Below are positions 39,676 through 47,649 of a stretch of DNA of 64,000 nt, piece after piece. Origin of the DNA: Mycobacterium sp. IS-1264 (lineage in GTDB: Bacteria; Actinomycetota; Actinomycetes; Mycobacteriales; Mycobacteriaceae). The notes below the pieces were generated by a model. That model was not told where the DNA came from, made no database searches, and saw nothing but the letters and a program-made list of their open reading frames with translations. The position numbers were made by a program, and so were the translations under genes. The stretch lies in assembly GCF_001954195.1 (NCBI RefSeq), contig NZ_MBES01000010.1:1-64000 (forward strand), read 5' to 3'. Every line of letters starts with the position of its first letter. Position 1 is the first letter of the stretch.

Positions 39676-40530
39676 ATGCCGATGCCGCCGGCGTTAGATG
39701 TAATGAAGGCAATACAATTCGGCCAACTGGTAAACGCAACCTACGCGACACCTCCCAGCGATTTGACGAACGCGGCCGGCCAGGAGTTGAGCGCTGGCGG
39801 CGTCGACTACACCGTCGTCACGACGATCTACGCCAACGATCTGGCGACCGACATGAACCCGATCCGGGCCGCCGACGAGGTTTCCATCGGGCTGATGTGT
39901 CAGGTCAATCAAGCCGGCGATGTGGTCATCGCGATTCGGGGCACCGAAGGAATCCTGGAGTGGATTCACGACGTCGAGTTCGATCTGGTGCCGTGCCCAT
40001 TTCTGGCCGGCGCCGGCCACACGGAAGACGGCTTCACCGAAATGTACGAGTCGCTGACGACGGGGACCGCGCCGGGTTCGCCGGCCGTGGTCAATGCGCT
40101 TGCGACGCTTGCGTTCCCGCGGCCCGTCACTTCGGTGACGATCTGCGGGCACAGCTTAGGCGGAGCGCTCGCGACCCTGCTTGCCCTCGACGTCGCGGCG
40201 AATACGCTTTTCAAGGCTCCGGCCGTCTACACCTATGGCAGCCCGCGCACCGGGGATTCTCTGTTTGCCAGCACCTACGACCAGGTGGTGCTCAACTCGT
40301 ATCGGATTGCCAATCGCCTCGACATCGTCCCGGCATTGCCCCCTCCGTTCAACTACGAGCACGTGCTCAATCCGTATGAGCTGAACCCGATCCGACTGAC
40401 GCCGCTTCCGCCTAAGACCCTCGTCAAATCCACTGTGGCGTGCGAACATTCGCTCCCGACCTACCTGTATCTGCTGTCGCTGCAATCCGGTGGTCCGGTA
40501 CTTTCCCTCGAGCCCGCCTGCAAACCCTGA
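39676..40530 (+). CDS. Class 3 lipase
   Basis: 284 residues. The catalytic triad is visible: Ser160 in GHSLGGALA, Asp216 (RLDIVPAL) and His258 (ACEHSLPTY); AIRGT at ~86-90 is the class 3 oxyanion-side motif. No signal peptide is seen. The preceding lppC stop is 12 bp upstream, so the two may be cotranscribed. An in-frame ATG at 39682 is an alternative start. Convergent with the TetR gene, 9 bp between stops, with a small CCCG/CGGG hairpin nearby. A likely cytosolic or cell-wall-associated acylglycerol lipase. Confidence 0.85.
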   Translation: MPMPPALDVMKAIQFGQLVNATYATPPSDLTNAAGQELSAGGVDYTVVTTIYANDLATDMNPIRAADEVSIGLMCQVNQAGDVVIAIRGTEGILEWIHDVEFDLVPCPFLAGAGHTEDGFTEMYESLTTGTAPGSPAVVNALATLAFPRPVTSVTICGHSLGGALATLLALDVAANTLFKAPAVYTYGSPRTGDSLFASTYDQVVLNSYRIANRLDIVPALPPPFNYEHVLNPYELNPIRLTPLPPKTLVKSTVACEHSLPTYLYLLSLQSGGPVLSLEPACKP

Positions 40531-40539
40531 ACGACACGC

Positions 40540-41082
40540 CTAACCCGTTCGGGCTGCCAACCGAAGCAACGCGCGGCGCAACTGCTTGTCGGGCTTGCCG
40601 TTGGCGAGCTCGACAAGGGCGATCTCGGCGACCGCGGCGACCAGGAGCACCGCGATCGGTTCGGGTGGCGTCCATCCAAGCGCCGCCAAGTCGGGCGCTA
40701 TCAGCGTGGCCGCGCTCTTATTCCGGGTCGCGACCAAATCGCTCAGTCCGGCCTCGGTGCGCGACTGTACGAGCAATGCTTTGGTGGCCGGGTCGGACAA
40801 GCAGCCGTCAAGATAGGTGTTCATCCCCGCCTCGAGCCGGTCGCGGCCGGGCGGTAGGTCGGCCATGGCCGCGGCGATCGATTCTTCCAACTGGTCGTGA
40901 AACCGAGCGTGCAGCGCCCGCACGTATTCGGCCCGGCTGGGCCAGTGCTGATAGAAGCTGCCTTTTGCCATCCCGGCCTCGGCAACGATCGAGTTGACGG
41001 AGATCCGGGCCAGGTCGGCGGTCCCCAACAGCCGGCGTCCAGCATCCAGCAGCGCATTACGGCCCGGCTCGGGCGATCTCAC
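40540..41082 (-). CDS. TetR-family regulator
   Basis: 180 residues from the GTG at 41082, chosen because it overlaps the DUF962 stop (GTGA) and gives a standard TetR N-terminus (PGRNALLDAGRRLLG). The HTH is SVNSIVAEAGMAKGSFYQHWPSRAEYVRALHARF (~35-60). The C-terminal domain has the helical ligand-binding layout without a recognised family. It is cotranscribed with the DUF962 gene. An 18-bp dyad at 41463-41480, between that pair and the divergent hydrolase, is the probable operator. Confidence 0.88.
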   Translation of the reverse strand: MRSPEPGRNALLDAGRRLLGTADLARISVNSIVAEAGMAKGSFYQHWPSRAEYVRALHARFHDQLEESIAAAMADLPPGRDRLEAGMNTYLDGCLSDPATKALLVQSRTEAGLSDLVATRNKSAATLIAPDLAALGWTPPEPIAVLLVAAVAEIALVELANGKPDKQLRRALLRLAARTG

Positions 41083-41414
41083 CGCAAGCCCGCTTTGCGC
41101 TGGCTGCGGCGGGCCAGCATTTCGCCGTACTGCTCGCACACGTGAATGACGCCGGTCAGTTGATACGTGATCCACCCCTTATGCGTGGACGGGAGGTTCT
41201 TCTCGAACAGCCGATGGCCGATTATCTGCATGGCCCATCCCCCGATGAACATCGGGGCACCGACCTTCGGCTTGGCGAACATCAGCGGCAGCCCGGCCGC
41301 GATGATCGGCGTCCCGACGAGGTGGGTAACCCGGACCCCCTTCGATGTGTGTTGCGTGCGGTAGTAGGCCATCTTGTCCGCGAACGGCGCTTCGGGAGGT
41401 GGGGCTTGCCGCAT
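41079..41414 (-). CDS. DUF962/Mpo1-like membrane protein
   Basis: 111 residues. Reads as the YGL010w/Mpo1 family: MAYYRTQHTSKGVRVTHLVGTP, then GWAMQIIGHRLFEKNLPS. Yeast Mpo1 is an Fe(II)-dependent dioxygenase of 2-hydroxy fatty acids, and the conserved histidines (THLVGTP, GHRLFEKN) are kept here. Two hydrophobic segments suggest an integral membrane protein. The TetR start overlaps its stop by 4 bp. Fatty-acid alpha-oxidation is a reasonable guess for role. Confidence 0.75.
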   Translation of the reverse strand: MRQAPPPEAPFADKMAYYRTQHTSKGVRVTHLVGTPIIAAGLPLMFAKPKVGAPMFIGGWAMQIIGHRLFEKNLPSTHKGWITYQLTGVIHVCEQYGEMLARRSQRKAGLR

Positions 41415-41462
41415 CTCGATTCCCTCCTTGTCAGGGCGTGTCTACCGTTGTACTGTACGGAA

Positions 41463-41480
41463 TGACCGACCAGTCGGTCA
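41463..41480. promoter_or_regulatory. TetR-type operator in a divergent promoter
   Basis: TGACCGAC (41463-41470), CA, GTCGGTCA (41473-41480): perfect 8-bp arms. It is 49 bp from the DUF962 start on the minus strand and 22 bp before the hydrolase start on the plus strand, so binding could repress both. The cognate TetR is encoded in the minus-strand operon. Confidence 0.7.
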
Positions 41481-41501
41481 ACAGAGTCGAGAGGAACTCC
41501 C

Positions 41502-42347
41502 ATGCCGACTATCCAAACCCGGGCAGGCCGTGTTGCCTACAGCGAATTAGGCAGTGGGCCAACGGTTTTGCTCCTACACGCGATATTGCACGACAGGCAT
41601 GACTTCGACCCGATCGTCGACACGCTTGCCCGCCGCTACCGCACCATCGCAGTGGATTGGCCCGGCCACGGCGACTCGGATCCCGTCGACCCAGCAATCG
41701 AGCCCAGCGCGTCGCTCTTCGCCGACGTGCTCGAAGATCTTGTCGACGGTCTCCGCCTGACAAAGGTTGTGTTGGTCGGCAATTCGGTCGGCGGGTTCGC
41801 GGCCGCGCGGCTGGCGATCATCCGCCCCGAATGCGTCGCCGGTCTGGTTCTGGTCAACACCGGCGGCTTCGTACCGTTGAACGCACCAGCCCGCACCTTT
41901 TGCCGGGTGCTCGGCACGCCGGCCGTGTTTCGCCGGGCCGCTCCCCCGTTTGTCCGCGGCTACATGAAGTCCAAGACCGACAACGACCGGCAGATCGTCG
42001 AGCGCGCGATCGCCGCGGCGAAAACGGCCGAGGGCGTTCGCCTCGCAACAGGACTTTGGCGCAGCTTCCCGGCTCCCGCACACGATTTGCGAAGTCGTGC
42101 CGCTGATTTGACCGCGCCCACGCTCATCGTGTGGGGTAAGAAGGACATCGCGATACCGCTGCGCGCTGGGCGCGCGACCCATGACGCCATTGGCGGTTCC
42201 CGCCTCGAGATCCTCGACACCGGGCACGTGGTGTTCTCGTCGGATCCGGACGGTTTTCTCGCCGTGGCCGAACCGTTCTTGGAATCCGTCACCGCTCAAT
42301 ACAGGGGTGACCAGGCCGACGTCCGCAGCAACCGGCTCTCCCACTGA
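41502..42347 (+). CDS. Alpha/beta hydrolase (serine type)
   Basis: 281 residues. The nucleophile elbow is GNSVGG (Ser ~94) with preceding HAILHDRHDF in the oxyanion region, the acid is in WGKKDIAIP and the histidine in LDTGHVVFSSDP. It looks like an esterase or C-C bond hydrolase of the MhpC/BioH class. The TetR-type operator sits 22 bp upstream, so it is probably part of the same regulon as the DUF962/TetR pair. Its 3' end overlaps the convergent NIPSNAP-A gene by 52 bp. Confidence 0.85.
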   Translation: MPTIQTRAGRVAYSELGSGPTVLLLHAILHDRHDFDPIVDTLARRYRTIAVDWPGHGDSDPVDPAIEPSASLFADVLEDLVDGLRLTKVVLVGNSVGGFAAARLAIIRPECVAGLVLVNTGGFVPLNAPARTFCRVLGTPAVFRRAAPPFVRGYMKSKTDNDRQIVERAIAAAKTAEGVRLATGLWRSFPAPAHDLRSRAADLTAPTLIVWGKKDIAIPLRAGRATHDAIGGSRLEILDTGHVVFSSDPDGFLAVAEPFLESVTAQYRGDQADVRSNRLSH

Positions 42348-43009
42348 TCCCGATACTTCAGGGCCTCATACATGTAGCTGCCGGGCGCGCGGTGCTCGGG
42401 CGGCGTCTCGGTGGTCAGCAGATGCACGAGCGCCGCGTAGTTGTTGGCGTCCTCAATCTTCTGCCACAGCATCGCTTCTCGTCGCCGATAGCTCCCGTGC
42501 GCAATCTGGAAGCACGCTTGGATATCCAGGATCCGCATCCCCGGCGGGGCTTTCGAGAGCAGCCGGTAGTAGATCTCGTCCCACGAGCGGATGTAGTCGT
42601 CCAGTGGCGCGTCGGGCCAACCAGTGTCCTCCATGAAGAGGCTCAGCGGATGGGTCGCGCCATCGGTGGGCACGGTGGTCAGGTCCACCGACTGAAGCGG
42701 TGACCAGGCGACGGGCAGCATGAGCTTCCCCGTCACCTCGTGGCGCAGGTTGTCCAGTTCGCGCATCCATGGCCGGAGGTCGCCGCTCTGGGCGCGGTGT
42801 GCCAGACGCTCCCAAGCGGCGCCGCCGGTGATGCCGGTGATGGTGACCACGTTGTAGGAGACGCCGCTGCCATGAGCGTGGTTCGTGTACCAAAGCAGCC
42901 GGGCGTCGTCTTCTTTGGCCAGTGTGGGCATCCAGCCCTCGCGGTAGGCGGCCTCGAATTCTTCCTCTCGGGCGCCGACCACTTTGTGGGTCTCATGCAG
43001 AAACAACAC
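42296..43009 (-). CDS. NIPSNAP-family protein A
   Basis: 237 residues. It comprises two tandem ferredoxin-like NIPSNAP-type domains: LFLHETHKVVGAREEEFEAAYREGWMP with a following MLWYTNHAHGSG strand region, and a second half ending in WQKIEDANNYAALVHLL. The C-terminal LLRTSAWSPLY is identical in nine of eleven residues to NIPSNAP-B, its paralogue on the other side of the ligase gene. Family members are small dimeric alpha+beta proteins often found with degradation enzymes. It is the last gene of a three-gene minus-strand operon. Confidence 0.75.
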   Translation of the reverse strand: MLFLHETHKVVGAREEEFEAAYREGWMPTLAKEDDARLLWYTNHAHGSGVSYNVVTITGITGGAAWERLAHRAQSGDLRPWMRELDNLRHEVTGKLMLPVAWSPLQSVDLTTVPTDGATHPLSLFMEDTGWPDAPLDDYIRSWDEIYYRLLSKAPPGMRILDIQACFQIAHGSYRRREAMLWQKIEDANNYAALVHLLTTETPPEHRAPGSYMYEALKYRDQWESRLLRTSAWSPLY

Positions 43010-43024
43010 GTGGACTCCCTGGGT

Positions 43025-44488
43025 TCAACCGTCGTCCGCGATGAGCGCGACGAGCTGGCGGCGGTCGATTTTGCCGGTCGCGTTGTAGGGAATGTGGTCG
43101 ACGATCGCGAGTCGCTCGGGCAGCTTGAAGTATGCGATTACCTTTCGGCAGTGCGATCGAAGTTCCTCGAGTGTGACTGGGGCACAAGCCACTACCGCGG
43201 CACCCACCCGCTGGCCGAGCTCGTCGTCGGCGATTCCGGCGACCGCGGCATCGCTGATCGCCGGATGTGAACGCAACGCCTCTTCGACTTCGATCGGCCC
43301 AAATTTCTCACCCCCGCGGTTGATGGTGTCACTCAGCCGGCCGCTCGGGAAGATGTAACCGTCGGCATCCTGGCGTGCGAGGTCGCCGGTGTGCAACCAG
43401 CCATCGGTGACGTTCTGGGCGGTGTTCACCCACAGCTCGCCGACCGCTCCCGCTTCGACGTCGCGGCCCGTGTCGGGGTCCACCACGCGCACCTCGACTC
43501 CGGGTAGCGGTCGGCCGACGGATCCGGCACGGGCGGGGTCGCGGTGATCGTCGGGCATCAGGGTCGTGTAAGCGCCGAGGGTCTCGGTCTGGCCGAACAC
43601 GTTGGCGAACGCCACATGCGGCAGCGCGGCCATTGCCCTGCGCACCAAGCTGATTGGTGCGGCGGCGGCCCCGTAGGCGATGGCGACGAGGGACGTCAGA
43701 TCGGTGTTCGCGAAGTCGGGATGGTCGAGGATCCGCTGCAGCATGGTCGGCACCAGGAATGTCGTGCTGACCCGATGCTGCGACACCAGACGAAGCCACT
43801 CGCCGGCGTCGAACCGGGTTTGCACCACCGACGTGTTGCCCGAATACAAGCTACCGAGTGTGCCCAGCGCGCCGCCGACGTGAAAGAAGGGGACGCACAT
43901 CATCCCGACGGATGGTGGGACGTCCGCGCGGAATGGCGCCGTCATTCCCCGGATTCGCATCGTGAGCTGGCGGGCGGTGATGGCGACGGCCTTCGGGAGT
44001 CCGGTTGTCCCGCTGGTGAAAAGGATCAAGGCATCCCGGTCGGCGAGGGTGTCGGTGTCGGCGAGGGTGTCGGGGTCGGCGGCAGGTTCGACGCCGTCGC
44101 CGTCGAGCAGGTCGGCGTCGGTCAACACCGTGGGTGCGCCGGCTTCGCGAAGCCGATCGGCGTACTGCTCCCCCGCGACCGCCACGTCGGCACAGCCCGC
44201 GTTCTTCAGCAGGCCCCGCAGCTCGGGCGGAGTCAGCGCCGGGTTCATCAGCGCAGCCGCGGCGCCACGTCGCGGGGCCGCGAGCAACGTCGCGATGGAC
44301 AGCAGGCTTCCGCCGTCGACGACCGCGACGCGCTGCCCCGCCCCCACCCCGTGGGCGGCCAGCCCGGCGGCGCAGTTCCGCACGGCCGCCGCCAGCTCGC
44401 GGTAGCTGATCGCGCGCCCGTCGACGATGAGCGCCGCGCGGCCCGGATCGCCGCTCGCCGCCGCGTCGAGGATCGTCCCGATGTTCAT
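43025..44488 (-). CDS. Acyl-CoA synthetase / AMP-dependent ligase
   Basis: 487 residues from the ATG at 44488 (MNIGTILDAAASG). ANL superfamily: the P-loop LILFTSGTTGLPKAV near ~160, the A5-like GQTETLGAYT, the hinge and core motif GRLSDTINRGGEKFGPIEVEEAL, and the C-terminal YNATGKIDRRQL with the catalytic lysine. It activates a carboxylic acid as an adenylate then thioester; the small-acid or aromatic-acid type is likelier than very-long-chain FadD by length. It is flanked by two NIPSNAP paralogues at 14-15 bp spacing, which is a distinctive association. Substrate unknown. Confidence 0.88.
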   Translation of the reverse strand: MNIGTILDAAASGDPGRAALIVDGRAISYRELAAAVRNCAAGLAAHGVGAGQRVAVVDGGSLLSIATLLAAPRRGAAAALMNPALTPPELRGLLKNAGCADVAVAGEQYADRLREAGAPTVLTDADLLDGDGVEPAADPDTLADTDTLADRDALILFTSGTTGLPKAVAITARQLTMRIRGMTAPFRADVPPSVGMMCVPFFHVGGALGTLGSLYSGNTSVVQTRFDAGEWLRLVSQHRVSTTFLVPTMLQRILDHPDFANTDLTSLVAIAYGAAAAPISLVRRAMAALPHVAFANVFGQTETLGAYTTLMPDDHRDPARAGSVGRPLPGVEVRVVDPDTGRDVEAGAVGELWVNTAQNVTDGWLHTGDLARQDADGYIFPSGRLSDTINRGGEKFGPIEVEEALRSHPAISDAAVAGIADDELGQRVGAAVVACAPVTLEELRSHCRKVIAYFKLPERLAIVDHIPYNATGKIDRRQLVALIADDG

Positions 44489-44502
44489 GCGCGGCTCAGT
44501 AA

Positions 44503-45201
44503 TCAATAGAGCGGCGACCACTCGGACGTGCGCAGCAGCCGGCTGGTCCACTGATCGCGCAAATCCAAGGCGTCATGCATCCACGTGCCAGGGGCACGGT
44601 ACTCGGCGGGGATGTGGCTGCGGAGCAGGTCGAGCAGCGCCTCGGGCCGACTGATTCGCTGCATCAGGATCACCTCGCGGCGCAGGTGGCTGCCGAGCGC
44701 GGGCTGAAATGCCGCATGCATCTTCAGCATTGACGACGGCTGCTCAAGGCTCCTGGCGTACACCTCGCCGCAGCGGACGATGTATTCCTCGAACTTGTCC
44801 TCGTAGGGCCACATGGTGTCTTCCATGTAGAGGGTCATCTCGTGTTCTCGGCCGTCGGCGGGGACCGCGTCGAAGTCGACCTCCCGAAGCGGCGACCATG
44901 GCAGCGGCATCAGCAGTTTCGCGTCGACCTCGTGGCGCAGCTCGTCGAGGTTGCGCATCCACTCCTGAAGGTCGCCTTTCTGGACCCGCAGCGTCAGTCG
45001 CTCCCACGCGGCTCCGTCGCGAACGGCGGTCACCGTGACGACGGTGTAGGCGGGTCCACTGCCGTGTGCCTGGTTGGCGTACCACAGCAACCGGGCATCG
45101 TCACCCGCGGCGAGTATCCGCATCCAGCCGTCCCGGAACGCCGCTTCGAAGTCGTCTTCGGCGCGGCCGCGCACCTTGTGTAGTTCGTGCATGAAAAGCA
45201 C
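44503..45201 (-). CDS. NIPSNAP-family protein B
   Basis: 232 residues from the GTG at 45201, which has GGGAGG 8 bases upstream and aligns its VLFMHELHKV with the start MLFLHETHKV of NIPSNAP-A. The longer ATG-initiated frame to 45246 lacks an SD. It matches NIPSNAP-A throughout (RLLWYANQAHGSGPAYTVVT, LMPLPWSPL, LLRTSEWSPLY). It is the first gene of the operon B-ligase-A. Two paralogues flanking one ligase may form a heteromeric partner complex. Confidence 0.75.
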   Translation of the reverse strand: MLFMHELHKVRGRAEDDFEAAFRDGWMRILAAGDDARLLWYANQAHGSGPAYTVVTVTAVRDGAAWERLTLRVQKGDLQEWMRNLDELRHEVDAKLLMPLPWSPLREVDFDAVPADGREHEMTLYMEDTMWPYEDKFEEYIVRCGEVYARSLEQPSSMLKMHAAFQPALGSHLRREVILMQRISRPEALLDLLRSHIPAEYRAPGTWMHDALDLRDQWTSRLLRTSEWSPLY

Positions 45202-45342
45202 GCGGAGACCTCCCGTTCGCGGCGCTGTGGGCTCAACGCCGCTCAACGGACGTTAGCCCCCGGCCGTTTTCCACGTCCAGGGTTGGTTTGGCATATGCCC
45301 AATTACCCGAGGAGTACACGACGCGAGTGGCCTGGACAGTTC

Positions 45343-45367
45343 AGTTGAGAATCTGGTTTGCTCAACT
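45343..45367. promoter_or_regulatory. Inverted repeat before the AhpD-like gene
   Basis: AGTTGAG (45343-45349) and CTCAACT (45361-45367) are perfect 7-bp arms with an 11-bp spacer, 33 bp before the ATG at 45400. It resembles a dimeric regulator site. It falls in the 198-bp divergent region between the NIPSNAP operon and this gene. Confidence 0.5.
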
Positions 45368-45399
45368 CGGTACCGTCCTTACCGGGCAGGAGTTCGCGG

Positions 45400-45894
45400 A
45401 TGGCCCGAGTCAATGTGCCGGATGGCCCCGGCGGCGAGGCCGCGATGATCTGGACGCTGCGACCGCAGCTCGGCGGCATGGTCGAGCGGATGATCCGCGG
45501 GGCATACCAGCAGAGCATCCTGCCGGCCGACGAGCGCGAGCTGGCCAGGATGCGGATCGCGCAGATCAACGATTGTGTGGCGTGCTCAGATTTTCGCGCG
45601 CAGTCCATATTGGATGCCGGCCCGGACGCCGGTGTCGCGCCGGAGCTCTACGACAATGTCGCCGCATACGCCAGCTATCCGGGCTATACGGCGCGCCAGC
45701 GTCTCGCCATCGAATTCGCCGAGCGCTTCGCCACCGCGCACGCGTCGATAGACGATGCCTTTTTTGAGCGCCTGCGGGCGTTGTTCTCCGACGAGGAGAT
45801 TCTCGATCTCACGCTGTGCGTCGCGGTATTTCTCGGACTGGGACGTTCCTTGACGGTGCTCGGTGTCGATCAGTCCTGCGCAATCGACCTTTAA
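45400..45894 (+). CDS. AhpD/carboxymuconolactone decarboxylase-like protein
   Basis: 164 residues from the ATG at 45400, preceded by the SD GCAGGAG; the frame continues upstream without homology. The AhpD-type redox motif C59-V-A-C62 is in INDCVACSDFRAQS, with the partner helix and histidine region (LAIEFAERFATAHASIDDAFFERLRALFSDEEILDL). Members are alkylhydroperoxidase-like thiol enzymes or decarboxylases. It is followed after 75 bp by the nitroreductase gene, the gap holding an 11-bp tandem repeat. Function likely oxidative or ring-compound metabolism. Confidence 0.8.
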   Translation: MARVNVPDGPGGEAAMIWTLRPQLGGMVERMIRGAYQQSILPADERELARMRIAQINDCVACSDFRAQSILDAGPDAGVAPELYDNVAAYASYPGYTARQRLAIEFAERFATAHASIDDAFFERLRALFSDEEILDLTLCVAVFLGLGRSLTVLGVDQSCAIDL

Positions 45895-45959
45895 ACCAGC
45901 ACAGGACCGGCTCGAACCAGCATAGGACCAGCAGCGGACCAGCATCGGACCAGCATCGG
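45895..45959. repeat. Tandem array of about six 11-bp units in a 5' leader
   Basis: Units of ACCAGCA followed by TCGG or close variants repeat at 45895, 45906 (degenerate, 10 bases), 45916, 45927, 45938 and 45949. It directly follows the AhpD-like stop and ends at the GGGAAGGA ribosome-binding site of the nitroreductase gene. The unit is close to one helical turn, so it could be a protein-binding array or a slippage product. Confidence 0.6.
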
Positions 45960-45969
45960 GAAGGAACCA

Positions 45970-46599
45970 ATGGACATCGCCACGGTCGACGAATTGCTGA
46001 GTACCACGCGCGCGGTGCGCAGGCGGCTCGACCTGAACCGGCCCGTCGGTCGCGGAGTGATCCTCGAGTGCATACGGCTGGCGATGCAGGCCCCCACGGC
46101 GAGTAACGCGCAGGACTGGCGATGGCTGGTGATCACCGATCCCGACAAGCGCGCCGCAATCGGCGAGATCTATCGCAGCGTCGGCGCCGATTATCTTGCG
46201 TACGCGGCCAAGGAGGCCTCGGATCCGCAGACCCAGCGCGTGTACGCCGGCGCGCTGGCCCTGACCGAAACGCTAGCCAGGGTGCCCGTCCACGTCATCC
46301 CCTGCCTGGACAACCGCATCGACAACTCGACCCTGCTGACTGCCGCGTCGGCGTGGGCATCGATCATCCCAGCGGGCTGGAGCTTCCTGCTCGCGCTGCG
46401 GTCCCGCGGGTTGGGCTCGGTGTGGACGACGATGCACCTGGCCAAGGAGCAAGAGGTGGCCGAGGTGCTCGGAATTCCGCCGACGGTGACGCAGGCGGCG
46501 CTGTTCCCGGTCGCCTACACGATCGGCACCGACTTCCGCCCGGCCTCGCGACCGCCCGCGGAAACGGTTACCTACTGGGACAGCTGGGGAGAAGGCTGA
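45970..46599 (+). CDS. Nitroreductase-family flavoprotein
   Basis: 209 residues. The nitroreductase N-terminus (VDELLSTTRAVRRRLDLNRPVGRGVILECIRLAMQAPTASNAQDWRW) carries the FMN-binding Arg and Ser/Asn residues; GLGSVWTTMHLAKEQEVAEVLGIPPTV is the typical second half. It forms an FMN homodimer and reduces nitro compounds, quinones or enones with NAD(P)H. It overlaps the next gene by 1 bp (TGATG), so the two are coupled. The repeat array lies in its leader. Confidence 0.85.
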   Translation: MDIATVDELLSTTRAVRRRLDLNRPVGRGVILECIRLAMQAPTASNAQDWRWLVITDPDKRAAIGEIYRSVGADYLAYAAKEASDPQTQRVYAGALALTETLARVPVHVIPCLDNRIDNSTLLTAASAWASIIPAGWSFLLALRSRGLGSVWTTMHLAKEQEVAEVLGIPPTVTQAALFPVAYTIGTDFRPASRPPAETVTYWDSWGEG

Positions 46600-47093
46600 T
46601 GCAGTCCTACACCGTGCGATTCCATGTCGATGCGCCGCCGCGGAAGGTCTGGCGGGTGTTGCATCCGCCCGTACCACCGGACGCGCCGCGTCCGCGGGTC
46701 CTCACGTGGCCCACCGGCAGCATGGAGATCCTGAACGAAGGCAACGAGGCGGGCGAGGGTCTGGTTCGCACCTGCCTCTTCCCGGTACCCAAGTACCTGT
46801 TGTCGGGCGGCAAAGGGCGGTCGTGGGAAAGCGTCACCGAGGCGGAGATCTACAAGCTGTCGCGCTACGTCGCGGTCGGCGCGCCGCTGTGGTCGCGCGC
46901 GGAGGGTTATCACCAACTCGAGGAACAGCCCGACGGCACCACGGTCCTGACCTTCCACGAGACCTATCACGCCTACAACCCGGTGCTGCGTTTCTTCCTC
47001 GAGCGTGCCGTGCACGCAAGGATTTCCCGAGACAATCTCGACACCTACGAGCACGCGCTCGGCTACGCCGGCAAGGTCCGCAGGCTGACCTAG
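46599..47093 (+). CDS. SRPBCC-like protein
   Basis: 164 residues. The N-terminal VRFHVDAPPRKVWRVLHPPVP and the beta strands leading to HQLEEQPDGTTVLTFHETYHAYNPVLRFFLERAVHARISRDNL with a long C-terminal helix are START-like. It follows the nitroreductase with stop-start overlap. A role as a ligand carrier or cyclase in the preceding oxidative unit is possible. The last 40 bp before the next gene contain a TACGCT-like -10. Confidence 0.7.
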   Translation: MQSYTVRFHVDAPPRKVWRVLHPPVPPDAPRPRVLTWPTGSMEILNEGNEAGEGLVRTCLFPVPKYLLSGGKGRSWESVTEAEIYKLSRYVAVGAPLWSRAEGYHQLEEQPDGTTVLTFHETYHAYNPVLRFFLERAVHARISRDNLDTYEHALGYAGKVRRLT

Positions 47094-47134
47094 CTACATG
47101 AAATAGGCTGCCGGCCCCGGTACGCTGCTGTTCT

Positions 47135-47638
47135 ATGTGGTTTAACGCGCCAGCATCTGTTGCGGCACGGTTCGGCGCCGCGGCGCTGGTCATCGCGGGC
47201 TGGGCGGTGTCCGCGGGCGTTGCCTACGGCGATCCGGAGCCGGCGCCCGAGCCGTCACCGGCGGAGCCGCCGGCAGCGGCACCCGCGTCCGGGCCGAAGA
47301 CGAGCATCGACCACGACGGCACGTTCGCGGTGGGGACCGACATCGCGCCGGGCACCTACAGCACGGCGGGACCGGTCGCCAACGGCACGTGCTACTGGAA
47401 GCGGATGGGCAATCCCGACGGCAACCTCATCGACAATTCGATGAGCAAGAAGCCGCAGGTGGTTCGCATCGAGCCGACCGACAAGGCGTTCAAGACGGAC
47501 GGCTGCCAGCCCTGGCAGCAGACGGATGGTGCGCCGCCTCCCGACGCGTCCGGGCCGGCCGCGGGGGCCCAACTGCAAGGTATTCTCGGCATCCTCAACG
47601 GGATGCTCCCAAACGGCCAGCAAGCGCCTCATTCCTGA
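47135..47638 (+). CDS. Secreted conserved protein (Rv1906c-like)
   Basis: 167 residues. A Sec signal peptide (FGAAALVIAGWAVSAGVAYG, cleavage ~31) is followed by a Pro/Ala-rich linker (~33-58) and a domain of ~70 residues with one cysteine pair (TCYWKRMG, DGCQPWQQ), then a Pro-rich C-terminus. The domain GTFAVGTDIAPGTYSTAGPVANGTCYWKRMG is a widespread actinobacterial secreted motif of unknown role. Position matches Rv1906c, next to aao. Exported, soluble or cell-wall-associated. Confidence 0.78.
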   Translation: MWFNAPASVAARFGAAALVIAGWAVSAGVAYGDPEPAPEPSPAEPPAAAPASGPKTSIDHDGTFAVGTDIAPGTYSTAGPVANGTCYWKRMGNPDGNLIDNSMSKKPQVVRIEPTDKAFKTDGCQPWQQTDGAPPPDASGPAAGAQLQGILGILNGMLPNGQQAPHS

Positions 47639-47649
47639 TCGCTGACGCC

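Noticed and set aside
45895..45959. CRISPR-like array
   Set aside because: Units are contiguous 11-mers without spacers.
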